From Chara braunii (taxonomy: Eukaryota > Streptophyta > Charophyceae > Charales > Characeae), in contig BFEA01000427.1 of the NCBI GenBank assembly GCA_003427395.1, positions 292,334 through 330,413 on the forward strand: a stretch of DNA of 38,080 nucleotides, given 5' to 3'. Below are positions 8,892-19,234 of this stretch, piece after piece. The position numbers and the translations under genes were made by a program. A model generated the notes under the pieces. The model was not told the DNA's origin. It saw only the letters and a program-made list of their open reading frames with translations, and did not search any database. Position 1 is the first letter of the stretch. The number at the start of each line of letters is the position of its first letter.

Positions 8892-10806
8892 TGTGACGCC
8901 CCAACCTCACGCCCAGCGCGACTTCCTGATCGGAGTGGGATGTGGGCCTGAAAGTGCGAAAAGGGGTGTGCCAAGAATTTTTGGGAAAGTGGGGGAGCCT
9001 TAAGGGTATGAATGCAACTAGGCGAATGAGGGGTGCGCGCGCAAGGGTCTCATGATCCGAAGGGACAGGGACACTGTGATCGACGGGTTACGGGGAAATC
9101 CCTCCGCGGTGGAGGCGGTCCCGAAAAGTTATGCCGTCGGGGGCTGCCACGTTGCGCGGGTCGCCGTGTACCTGGGTTGGGCCTGTGGAATTCCGGAGTT
9201 CTATGTTCGCCGCTACGTCGGCAATTCACACAAAACGTGTCGGGCCAATAGGGGGCTATGGCTGGCCACGGGACGACACTGAGTTGATGGTATGGGAGAA
9301 GAAGGCGGAAAGGAGGGAAACTGGTGGTGATGACAACAAATCCCGGGTGGGTAAAGTAGTAGGTGTGGTCGGGAGAAGGGAAATCAGAGCACCGAGGGTC
9401 GCTAGAGGTGGCGCAGTGAAATTCCCGCGGACATAACCGATTCTCCGTATGACAGGGGTATCGCGTCCTTATGAGCTTGTTTATCATAGGGGTGAAATAG
9501 TCCGGGTCGTAAGATGAGTCTGAGATCCAAGATCGTGTCATGGTGTCATCGTATATGGGTCAATTCGGTCAGGATATCGTCACCGCGCGCAAGCACGTGC
9601 CGGGCAGACAGCCTCAAGAGAGCCTCAGCGTGCTTGTGGGGGATGACGGCCCCATCGCGAACCTTTTTGGGTGAGCGAATCGACGCACGGGAATACGTGT
9701 AAGGACGCAACTCATATTGCGTCTACACGTGTTCTTCGCGCGGCGTTCGCGGGACCAGACTTCGGATCGTCTAATTGCTTCGGAAGGTTTTGATTATACA
9801 AGGGGCGACCATAGCACAACCATCATCGTGAGATAAGCAAAAACGAGAGCAAAATCGCTATCAGGGCCAGATTCCTATCCCATCAACAACGGCATCAGGT
9901 GTGACACAATCAAAAGGCAGGGACAGGGATTCTCAACAAAAGATATACAGACAGGAATAATATCCACACATTCGATAATCATAAGCGTAATGCAATCGGG
10001 ACGGACACAGCAAAGACAAGTGTAAGCAAAAACACAAGTCTCGATTCCCAAAAGCCGAAAACGAAAATGAGAACGGGCGAACCGCCCGGAGTCGTAATCA
10101 AAATGTATGTACACAGATGAAGAGGGGGAAGGGGCAAAGAAACAACAAATCCACGTCCATCGACCTCAACTCTCTCTCCTTCTCTCTCTCTCTGCGATGC
10201 GGACAGTCCGTCGTCACGCACCAACCCACGAAGTTGTCACCCCGCTTAGTCCTCCCGCACCCGTCGGATTCGCCCGTGCCCACAGTCCGTCGTGGCCCAC
10301 GTCAATCCCGCGCGTTCGGCACCAGCCCGTCGGGTCGCCCAACTCCTACTCTACTCACCTCTTACTTCGCTCGTGTGCCGACCCTTCCTGATCGCGCAAC
10401 CCCGAGCTTCCAACAACAGNTCAAGAGAGNTGACTAATCGCGCANCNGNAATTTATAGCGTGCATGCATGCGCGAAGAACACGGAATTACCNGGACTTAG
10501 AGTGGGGATTAGGGAGGGAGCGCCTNCGTTCTGCATGATCGGCCACGGCGTGGGGGACGTAACCCTTCTCCACGCATCGATCCGAGCATGCAAGCCGCGG
10601 CTCACAGCAAAAGAAAGAGAGGGAGAGCGGGAGAGACGAAGTGCAAGAGGAAAGATACAGTTACAATGGCGCCCGCCCAAAATTGCAGTCACACACACGA
10701 TTAAGGGCGCCCACTAATCAGAGTACCGTTGCAGCCGCATGAAAAAGTGCGTAGACAAAAGGCGCAGCGCGGCAGAAAAAGTCCTAGTTACTGAATTCCT
10801 AAATTC
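8892..10806 (-). mobile_element. 3' LTR of the Ty3/gypsy element (partial, runs into gap)
   Basis: It starts TGTGACGCCCC, which on the coding (minus) strand is an LTR end of ...GGGGCGTCACA. From 8905 it matches the 22705 LTR base for base with about 31 differences in 935 positions (roughly 3%, counted by eye). It carries the same promoter-like TATA (10449-10457) and several ambiguous bases near 10420-10527. The inner end is lost in the N gap. It contains no genes; reading frames in it are non-coding. Confidence 0.88.
10449..10457 (-). promoter_or_regulatory. LTR TATA box (3' LTR)
   Basis: Minus-strand CTATAAATT matches the equivalent site in the 5' LTR and a related site at 26553-26561. It would direct transcription toward lower coordinates, the coding direction of the element. 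Confidence 0.5.
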
Positions 10807-11261
10807 NNNNNNNNNNNNNNNNNNNNNNNNNNNNNNNNNNNNNNNNNNNNNNNNNNNNNNNNNNNNNNNNNNNNNNNNNNNNNNNNNNNNNNNNNNNNNN
10901 NNNNNNNNNNNNNNNNNNNNNNNNNNNNNNNNNNNNNNNNNNNNNNNNNNNNNNNNNNNNNNNNNNNNNNNNNNNNNNNNNNNNNNNNNNNNNNNNNNNN
11001 NNNNNNNNNNNNNNNNNNNNNNNNNNNNNNNNNNNNNNNNNNNNNNNNNNNNNNNNNNNNNNNNNNNNNNNNNNNNNNNNNNNNNNNNNNNNNNNNNNNN
11101 NNNNNNNNNNNNNNNNNNNNNNNNNNNNNNNNNNNNNNNNNNNNNNNNNNNNNNNNNNNNNNNNNNNNNNNNNNNNNNNNNNNNNNNNNNNNNNNNNNNN
11201 NNNNNNNNNNNNNNNNNNNNNNNNNNNNNNNNNNNNNNNNNNNNNNNNNNNNNNNNNNNNN
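10807..11261. other. Assembly gap (455 N)
   Basis: The gap is a run of N. The 5' LTR continues about 470 bp beyond the equivalent point, so the gap size roughly fits the missing inner end of the 3' LTR. The polypurine tract is therefore not visible. All frames spanning it are meaningless. Confidence 1.
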
Positions 11262-12053
11262 TATTAGCAAGCTCCTGCTTGCTTGTTGACACATGTCGAT
11301 TTCTCTAATCGATCGACACGCGGAGCACTTCTCTTTATGCCACTTACCGTTTGATCACGTGTGGATGTCATCCAACGTGGCAACTTGGCTCTTCTACTAT
11401 CTCCTCTGATTGGGCTCTCGACAATTCAAAAGCGGGATCTTTCTCGTGCCGTCGCCGCGACACGCGTCCATTACCTGTTGCATCAGTAATTAACCGGGAG
11501 GGGGAAAGGAAGTTGGTACATGGCGGCATGGCGGGGCGGAGGGCTTAGGGGTAGCGGGGGCAGGAACCTTTCCATCCCGGCTGCAGTCTCCGGGAGTTCT
11601 TGGTAATGGACAATGCGGTGGAGACGGGGGAATCGATTGCCAGTGCGAGGGAGGGACGCGAGATAGACGGGGTAGAGGGTGGTGAAGGTTCGGAAGAGCG
11701 CCGTGCGGAAACGATCGCGATCCTCGCATGCGGGGATGGTCCCCGTTATCATACAATAAACCTCAATCATATTGTGGCCTCGCCACGCTGCACTGAAAAG
11801 CAAGACATGGAGGCAAAAGGCCGGGGCGGCGCATCGGAGGGAGGGGTGGGGATGCACTACGACAGAGAGGCGAGTGGCGTAGAACTGGCGGAAGGTACTG
11901 CGGGGGAATGGATTGGAGGGGAACGTAATGGGGGTGGTGAGCTGGCGAAGGGTGAGGTATTCAAGGGGACGACGAGAGAGTGATCAGGGACGAAGGCCGA
12001 TCGCCCGTATCGGTACGTCGGCGAACTGGGGGACGGGTTGGGGAGGAGGGGGA
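11262..12053 (-). other. Element 3' internal region after ORF3, no gene called
   Basis: This sequence lies between the gap and the end of the acidic ORF3 tail. GC-rich frames exist on both strands (for example 11483-11857 minus and 11600-11983 plus) but neither shows a recognisable domain. It probably holds the element's 3' untranslated region. Confidence 0.4.
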
Positions 12054-13529
12054 TCAGCTTCGCCGCCGTGCCGATGAGGCCGGAGTCGTGGCCGCGAGGT
12101 CGCCATCTTCAGGTCGGGGCGGCTCCGGATCACGGTTCGGGTCGTCGCAAATCTGCAGACTCGCCGCGCTTGCAAGTTCTAACTCCTTCTCGGCCGCGAT
12201 CTCTTCCCTTTTACGGGCCGCCTCGGGACCCTCTGCCTCTGTACCTGTGCACAACGCTTCTTCCGACACGGTTTCCCACTCTGATCCAACAGATTCTTCT
12301 TCGTGCCCTTCTTCTCCTTCTTTGTCTTCTTCCTCTTCTTCGCTCTGCTCCCCCTCGCTATGCTCGCTATGGCTTCCTTCTTCGGGGGTTTCATCCTCTT
12401 CCCCGAGTACTTCGTCGCCTTTCTCACTTTCTTCCCGCTCGTCTTCCACTCTAAGTGCTTTCTTCCTCCTCTTCCTCCTCTTGGATGGCAGCAAGCTGCT
12501 CCGCCGTTGGCTGCCTGAAGAAGGCAGGATCGGGAACCACCTGGGGATCCAAATGTTGTCGCTGCGACGGCGGGATGCGTTCCGCGGCTCCTTCTACGCA
12601 AGCCGACCACTGAAGATGAGGTGTCAAGGTGCGAGAAAGAACATAGGGGAACTGGATGCTCGTCGTCTTGCGAGATGATGTCAAGAGGGAGGTCGTCTGA
12701 CAGCTGCGCTACCGGGATCGTGAGTTCTTGCGTGATAAGTTCCTGATGGTCGGGCCGTACTGCACCGAATAAGAATGCGAGGAGCTCTCCCTTTACGTTG
12801 GTGCGCCAGGCCTGGATAAACAGCAACTCCAGCCGCTCTATGCAAGGCGGGTGCACTTCGTCCTCGATCCACGTCAGCCGTACTTCGACCAAACACAGTG
12901 AAAGCTCTACGAAGTCTTCGCGCCACAGGTCCCAGTATGGGGGATGAATGTCGGGGACAGCAAGCGTTGTTAGGCAGTAGGAAAGGCGAGGACGGATATC
13001 GGACTTCCAGAACGTGGGGAAGGTGGAGGGGAGATAAAAAATGGAGATCGGAAAAAGACTCATTGGGGGCGAGGGAAAGGAACAACAACAGGGAGGATCG
13101 CCGGCGGATCACGTTGGTACATCCGAAGGCCGTTGTATTCGATTGCTCGTGTCGTCGCGACTATGTCCCCGGGGTGAGCCAGAAGTTGGGTCCACTCGGC
13201 GACCAGGTCGTTTTCCCACGCGCGCAGCGATGTCCTCACCACCGAATGTCGTAAAGGGAGGAGTGTGGAAAGATCGCCACGGAAGTTAATGACGACCGAT
13301 ATGCGGCTGACACCTGGTACCGCTCGCTGATGAACCGCTACTACCTCGGCCAGTACCACTGCGTTGGGCCGACCTTCTATTTTGAATACCGCCGCTGCGT
13401 ATATACCTTCCGTGCAGAAGAAGTGCGCAAGTCGCCGAAGGTCTAGGGATGATAGACCTGCCGGATCGTCAGTCGATCACGGGGCGCAAGCGCTGCTTCG
13501 CCGAGGGCTCTCTCCTCCAGAAAACTCAT
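12054..13529 (-). pseudogene. ORF3, unrecognised protein encoded 3' of integrase (broken)
   Basis: The ATG at 13527-13529 overlaps the pol stop TGA (13526-13528) as ATGA, a stop/restart arrangement. The reading frame is then broken by a frameshift near 13460-13490, a switch near 13060, another near 12650 and another near 12490. The order of segments is: a short N-terminus; a block containing KIEGRPN and LRAWEND; a block containing WDLWREDFVE and WIEDEV; a linker; and a C-terminal tail very rich in Glu/Asp/Ser (12054-12494) preceded by a basic KRRKRRKK stretch. The same order of blocks occurs at 27747-29220, and the two can be aligned by eye around the VE..(I/V)(E/D)(D/E) region. I do not recognise a family; a Gag-like, nuclear or chromatin-tethering accessory role is only a guess. 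Some breaks may be introns rather than mutations. Confidence 0.55.
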
Positions 13530-15119
13530 GGCGATGGCGATGGTGACGGGGAGGCAGAGAGGGAGCAAGAGGAAGAGGGAGATGCCGAAGAGGTAGAGCT
13601 ATCGTCCTCGGCTTCCTCAGAGAGAGAAAAAGAGGGAGAAGGAGTCGGAGCAGAGGGGAGGGGGCGGAGATAGGACACGTGGCGTGTGATCGGACGAGCC
13701 GATCGACTGCCAGAGACTTCAGGGGCGAGGCGCATAGTGTCCACGCCGTTGGGGCCGAGCTCGATCACGCGATATCGCCCGAAGAATCGTGGCGCTAGCT
13801 TACCCTGGCGAGCACATTTCCTCACCTGCACCACGTCCCCCAATTTGTACTAAGGCCGCGGACCCGCATTCCCATTTCGGGCTTCGTAGCTCCGGACCTG
13901 TCGGCCTTGGGCTAGTTCGGTCATTTTCTGTCGTTTTCGGGCTAGCCTGGGCAGTGACCGTTCCATTAGCTCTAGGTGCCGCTTGGCCTTGTCCCTCGCC
14001 GTGGCCCTGGTGGGTCATCGGTTCAATGTAGACTCATCTGGGAGGCTTGGTATCGAAACGCAAGCGACGTTATTGGTCCTTAATTGGAAGGGGCTTAGCC
14101 CCGTCGATTCGTGGGGTGTTCCGCGATCGACCTCTAGAATGTGATCGACGATATCGGGCCAAGGTCTCGGATCCCGTGCCGCGATGTTTCATCGTAACGC
14201 TGTCTTTATCACCCGATTAGCGTTTTTGACCAGCCCGTTGGACTGTGACATGTGAGGTGCAGTGTTCCGTATGGCGACGCCGTGTAGGACCAAATTCCTT
14301 AACACTTCTCCCCTGAATTCAGCCCCATTGTCGGTTAGGATTTCTTCCGTATCCTGATGCATCCCGAGGAAACGGTTGATATATCGCGCGATTTCCGTGG
14401 CTTGCCGCGTGCGACAAGGATACGCTTCGATCCATTTTGAGAAATGGTCGACAAATACCAGCAGGACTGAATACTCGCAACTATTAGGGTCAGGGGGCAC
14501 CACTATGTCGGTAGTGTCCATGCTCACTCTTTGAAATGGCCGTTCAACAAACGTGGGCACTATCGATCTTGGCGGCTGAATCGGCGCTTTATCAGCGGCG
14601 CAGACCTGACAGTTGGCGACGATGTACTTCACATCGTCGCGGATACTGGACCAATACCACTCATTTTTGTCGATAGCAGACTCTGTGATTCGTACGGCAA
14701 AATGAGCCGCAGTTTCCTCGTGGGCTGTCTTAACCCAGTCATACCGCATGAACGGATGCGGCACTTCCATCCAAATCCCACTGCCGTCCGTTTTCCGTTT
14801 TTTTAATCTACCCTCTACCCAACGATAATCCCGAGCTCTTTCGTTGGCCCTCCTCCGATCTTCTTTGGTGAAATCCTGGAGGGGGTTACCCACTAGGGTG
14901 GCAATTAAGGCAATATTCGTCCATACTTCGGCCCTTCTAAACTTTCGGGTCTTTTCCAATCCTTCTGACGTGGCATCCAAAAATCGAGCCTCGGTAGGAA
15001 TCTTGTTGGTCCGGCACAAGGGGCACAACCATGGTCTACTATCGTTTCTGTATTGGATGGACGAGCCATGGGCTCGTGCAACACACTGTCTGCAATCTAT
15101 CCAATCCGCATACCCCTCC
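13526..15119 (-). pseudogene. Integrase (pol C-terminal part), catalytically dead and stop-interrupted
   Basis: Integrase inserts retroelement cDNA into chromosomes. From 15119 downward the frame has a C-X2-C...C-X2-C pair (Cys65/68 and 88/91 of the open frame that begins at 15286), then the HHCC zinc-binding motif (His189, His195, Cys226, Cys229), then the DDE core. The first two acidic residues are present (SMD, Asp257; TDNGAEF, Asp319), but the third position, normally Glu in G-x-x-E-R, is Lys354 (QSNGLVKNANR). Stops TGA at 14189-14191, TGA at 14015-14017 and TAG at 13850-13852 interrupt one continuous frame, which then encodes a GPY/F-type C-terminal domain (KLAPRFFGRYRV, about 13780) and a Ser/Pro-rich tail. 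It is therefore non-functional. The frame upstream of 15119 (to 15286) looks like intron and transposon sequence, not protein. Confidence 0.9.
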
Positions 15120-16547
15120 CTGTTAGGACGCATGGGGACCGAATATACGCGGGAAATAGCAAAAATAGCAAAATTTGTCGGGCAGGGAGAGGAGAGACGA
15201 AGAGGAAGGGGAAGAGAGAGGGGTAGTGGGCTGTGTGTCCTATGAACGGAGAACGGGCGTAATTCAACGCCATTGAACCCGTTCAACGGGCCTGGGGCCC
15301 CCCGTTAAATCGCGTTTAACGCGAAAACGGGGGTGTTCCGTTGAATTATGAAAAACGGAACCGGCTCCTTGGGCCTCGGACACGTGGCCCTACGAGCCCA
15401 AACACTAAGAAAAAGTAAAAATAAATTTGACCCCTACTAACAGGGTGGGGTGGCCAAACATGCCCCTACTGCCCGAAATTCAAACTGCAAGAAGGAAAAA
15501 AGTAGGGGCCACCCCATACACCAAGACTGTGAACACATCTGTGTGCATGTGGGTGCATTTCCTTCTTTTTTTGTTTTTTTTTTACAAATATGCTGCAATC
15601 TAGTCGTCCAGTCTCATTTCCGAAGGGTCCCCACGAATTAGCAAGAACCCTCGTGGAGCAGAGACTTGGAGAATGCCTTTGTGGCCCAATAATATATAGT
15701 ATGGATTCGAATTTAGGTCTGTGGCAGTCTGTGCAGCTTAGTTATGGGTCACCAATTCTCTGTTTTCTCGTTTTTTTTTTGTTTTTCTTTTTTTTTTTCC
15801 GTTTTTCTTTTGTTTTCTCATTTTTCTTCTGTTTTTTCTCGTTTTTTTTTTTTAAGGAATACGTGCAGTGGCCCTAAGGGCCTCAACTCACCACATGCAC
15901 AGAAGACAAGACAGTTGGTGGTGTATTATTCCACGTTCTAGCAGAAGATCCTTTTTTTTTTAATTTTTTTTTATGAAAGCCCAGGGTGTTGTAGAGGCCA
16001 AGGACCAGACCCGTGGTGATTGCTGGTAGCAACAGCGAATGGTTGTCCTCTTAGGATAGGCCACCTACCCTACCATCCCCACGTTAATACTCCCAGCACA
16101 CCCCCTGTCCCTACTATCCTACCTCAGTGTGACCAGCACTCANGACCATCACCCTACCAGGGCAACTTCGACCAGACAGCAGTGACAAGCACCAGGGGCA
16201 TGGTCCCACTGGCAACCAGAGTTNAGTGACCCAAATCCTGCTGTGCANTACTCGTGATCCCACANTCNGTGTTTTACATGTATTACCCGAAAAAGTAAGG
16301 AGATCTTCGNTCCCCTCNTCCTCTCCTTAACACTGGGCATGCCCGTGCAAAGACAGCTTCCCGCCAGAATCTTTTCTATCGGTTGGGGGTGTGGCCAACC
16401 CCAAACGAGGTTGGGGTTGGCCTTAGCCCACTGCATAGAAGATTTTCAGCATTTTACTTGTTGTTGTGCAATTATCTGATTGGGTGGAGCCCTCCATTCA
16501 ATCACGGAGTATATGGAGGGTGTCAGAATCACTGCTGTCAGAAGTCC

Positions 16548-16912
16548 AGTGTGACACTGTTTTTGCACTCTGCGGTGACTTCCGGTGGGAGGTCTCCTGT
16601 TTTTTTTTTTTTTTTTTTTGGCCTTTCTCCTATTTTCTCAGCCCAGAAATTCGTAATAAACCTGTCTGGCCGCTGCCATTCATTGTCACACTGGATCGGC
16701 CATGCTTCTATCGGACTGCTAATCGGACCACACCCCAGGGGCATGGTCCCGTTAGCAGACGGATTGGAGTGTGGCCGATCCAGTGTGACACTGAGTGGCA
16801 GCGGCCNNNCAGGTTTATTACNAATTTCTNGGNTGTGAAAACAGGAGAAAGGCCAAANAAAAANAAAAAAAACAGAGACCTCCCACCGGAAGTCACCGCA
16901 GAGTGCTTCCCA
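16548..16912. repeat. Large palindrome (about 180-bp arms)
   Basis: Everything from the GTGTGACACTG near 16550 through a T-run to CGGACCACACCCC is repeated in inverse after about 16737, ending in CACCGGAAGTCACCGCAGAG. The right arm contains several N and A-run ambiguities, as expected where an inverted repeat assembled poorly. A related shorter copy follows at 16957-17150. Confidence 0.85.
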
Positions 16913-16956
16913 GCCATCAGATCACAAATGATCTGATGGTGGTGGTTGCAAAAACA

Positions 16957-17150
16957 GTGTCACACTGGATCGGCCACGCTTCTATCGGACTGCTAATGGG
17001 ACCACACCCCAGACGCATGGTCCCATTAGCAAACGGATTGGGGTGTGGCCGATCCAGTGTGACACTGAGTGGCAGCGACCTGACAGGTTCATTATGAGTT
17101 TCTGGGCTGAGAAAACAGGAGAAAGGCAAAAAAAAAAAAAAAAAAACAGA
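16957..17150. repeat. Second palindrome unit, partial duplicate of 16548-16912
   Basis: Arms GTGTCACACTGGATCGGCC (16957) and its complement ending near 17066 flank a GGGACCA...TGGTCCC centre. The right side continues with the same TGGCAGCG, CAGGTT and poly(A) plus CAGAGACCT blocks as the first palindrome. Confidence 0.8.
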
Positions 17151-17762
17151 GACCTTGCTGTATGAGACTTCAGACGCAAGGCTCATGCAATCTTCTACAG
17201 GCCCAAATCAGGCAGTCTATCCAGCAAGACTACCTACGCAATGCAGGCCAAAAAAAATCCCGTTTATGGTTTTGATTTTTTTAAAAATACACAAAGTTAC
17301 AAAAAAAAGAAAAAAAAAANANNTTNTTGTNCATCCTTAAAAGATCTACAACCCTATATTTTTTATTTTATTTTTCTGTTTTTGTTTCCGCCCTTAAAAA
17401 ATCTCTGTGATACCCAAAAAAAAAAGACTCATGTCATTTTATGTTTTTGTTTTTTTTCATTGTGCTTATGTTTTCGATTTTTTAAAAATACATTCAAAGC
17501 TAAAAAAATAAAAATAAAAATATGGGGTTGTAGACCTCGAAGAGATCTACGACCCCATTTTTTTTATTTTTTTTTCCGATAATGTTTAGCCTGGGAAAAA
17601 AATCATTGCGGACCGCATTTTTCCCCGTCTAACGCGCGTTCAAACGGGGATTGAACGAGAATTCAACGCGCGTTGAATAATTCAACATGGAACCCGCGTT
17701 GAATCCAAAATCGGACACATAGGTAGTGGGGTTACCTCCATCACCCATCATCGCCGTTTTAC

Positions 17763-19234
17763 TTCTTGCCACGTGGAAGAACTGCCACTTGTCCGTATTT
17801 CAGCTCGTGGGTCAAGTCCGGCTCCTTCCACTGTGTAATTTCCTCACCCTTTGGTACCTTGGCAGGCCGGTGCAGACGTGTCAGCCCGTCCGCGTTGCCG
17901 TGTCGCTCTGTCTTTCGATGGACGATATCGAAGTTGTATTCTTGTAATCACACCGCCCAACGGCCAATCATGCCTGTGCAGTTGGTGAGCTTCTTCAATG
18001 CCAGCAGAGGCTCATGATCCGTTACGAGGTGAAACTTCTGTCCGTAGAGATACGGATGGAAGTGCTGGATTCCCCAAACTACCGCATAGCACTCGCCTTG
18101 AGGTGCGGAGTCGTTTCTTCGTTCGTCCGGTACGGTTCGTGACGCGAACTCGATGACGTGTTCGCGACCATCATTCCCCTTCTGTGCTAAAATAGCGGAA
18201 ATAGCTTCCGGTTGCCAGTCCGTGATGAGAATGAACTGTTTCGAGGGGTCCGGTCGAATCAAAATAGGGGCCATTGCCAGAGCGTCCTTGAGAGTTGCAA
18301 AAGCCTGCTGGCACTCCGCGTCCCAGCTGAGGGGCTGATCCTTCCGCAACAGATTCGTTAGTGGTCGTGCAATCGAGGCAAAGCCCTTGATGAAGCGCCG
18401 ATAGTACGACGCCAGTCCCAAGAAGGCTCGAACCTGCGTCAGTGACGTGGGAATCGGAGCTTCCTTTACCGCCGCAACTTTTCTCGAGTCTGGTCGCAGT
18501 CCTCCACGTGTCACAACATAGCCCAAGAACGAAATTTCCGAGACGAAAATTTCGCTCTTCTCAAGCGCAATTTTGAACCCCACGTCTCTTAATGCACCCA
18601 ATGTCCATTCGATGTGTTGCGCGTGCCCGTGATAGGTTTCCGAGTAGACCAGGATGTCGTCCATGTACACGATCACGCAGAAGTTGATCATCCCTTGCGT
18701 CAGCCGTGTCTTGTTGACGAAATTCTGGAACGTCATGTTCATCGCTCGTTGAAAGGTGGCAGGCGCATTGCAAATCCCCATCGGACACCGAACCCACTGC
18801 CACGTGCCTTCAAACAACACAAAGGCCGTTTTCGGTCGATCTTCTTCCCTTACCAGAATATGATGGAAGCCAAGCCGAATATCAAACTTGCTGAAATAAT
18901 TAGCGCACCCAATCGCATCCAACAAGTCATCAATTCGGAGGAGGGGATACACATCCTTGATCGTGATTTCATTCAGCTTGCGATAATCAATGCAAATGCG
19001 AATTACCCCGTTTTTCTTCGGCACTAATACTATGGGAAAGGACCAAGGTCCGGTAGCGGGTTCAATCCAACCACTGACTTCAAACTCCCGAATTCGTTCC
19101 AGAGCCTTTTTGCGTTCAATCAAGGAATAGCGATAAGGTTTGCAATGAATCGGGGAGTGATTTCCTGTCTGAATATCATGTTGGATTACTAACGACAATC
19201 CGATGTCAGTGTCTAACACACTAATTGCTCCTTG
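17763..19234 (-). pseudogene. Reverse transcriptase and RNase H (pol), one internal stop
   Basis: It makes DNA from the element RNA and degrades the template. The 423-codon open stretch 17948-19219 contains the RT fingers and palm: KKNGVIRICIDYRKLN, the first catalytic Asp in KFDIRLGFHH (residue 113), and the intact YMDD box (185-188). The connection domain includes FLGLASYYRRFIKGFA. RNase H shows Asp334 (ITDWQ), Glu376 (QGECYA) and Asp401 (VTDHE). A TGA at 17948-17950 interrupts the frame, but RNase H continues in the same frame to about 17763, including the terminal HGNADGLTR motif with its last acidic residue. Family features are those of Ty3/gypsy. TAA at 19235-19237 separates it from the upstream part. 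This is the best preserved region of the element. Confidence 0.95.

Larger units (their letters stand above)
15231..17722. mobile_element. hAT-like DNA element, 2492 bp, inside pol
   Basis: It is flanked by a perfect 8-bp duplication, GTAGTGGG (15223-15230 and 17723-17730). Ends are CTGTGTGTCCTAT (left) and, on the complement, CTATGTGTCCGAT (right), an imperfect inverted repeat. Both subterminal zones are GC-rich and full of GTTCAACG/CGTTGAA-type motifs; the centre is A/T-rich. An 8-bp duplication is typical of hAT elements. No transposase is visible, so it is non-autonomous, or a composite that captured the foldbacks at 16548-17150. Confidence 0.7.
15120..17762 (-). other. Putative pol intron (about 143 bp) carrying a DNA-element insertion
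   Basis: On the minus strand the RNase H frame runs into AAGAA|GTAAAAC (donor at 17762) and integrase resumes after CTAACAG|GGAG (acceptor ending at 15120). Splicing these joins the frames exactly in phase. After subtracting the 2500 bp added by the inserted element and its target duplication, the intron would be 143 bp and contains a strong pyrimidine tract. It is unproven; a simple disabling mutation followed by decay is the alternative. Confidence 0.4.

Noticed and set aside
9050-9541. 163-codon minus ORF, with an equivalent at 22851-23342
   Set aside because: It lies wholly inside both LTRs, in the promoter-distal leader, and shows no domain; conservation is explained by LTR identity.
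10714-11308. Long open frames on both strands across 10807-11261
   Set aside because: They consist almost entirely of N-derived X residues in an assembly gap.
11980-12678. Ser-rich 232-codon plus-strand ORF
   Set aside because: It is antisense to the acidic, Ser/Glu-rich ORF3 tail and mirrors its composition bias.
12179-13063. Whole 294-codon minus ORF taken as one protein
   Set aside because: Only its first half matches the ORF3 block seen at the second locus; the C-terminal Arg/Lys/Gly part is the wrong frame over the acidic tail.
18614-19027. 137-codon plus ORF within the RT region
   Set aside because: It is antisense to a well-supported reverse transcriptase.
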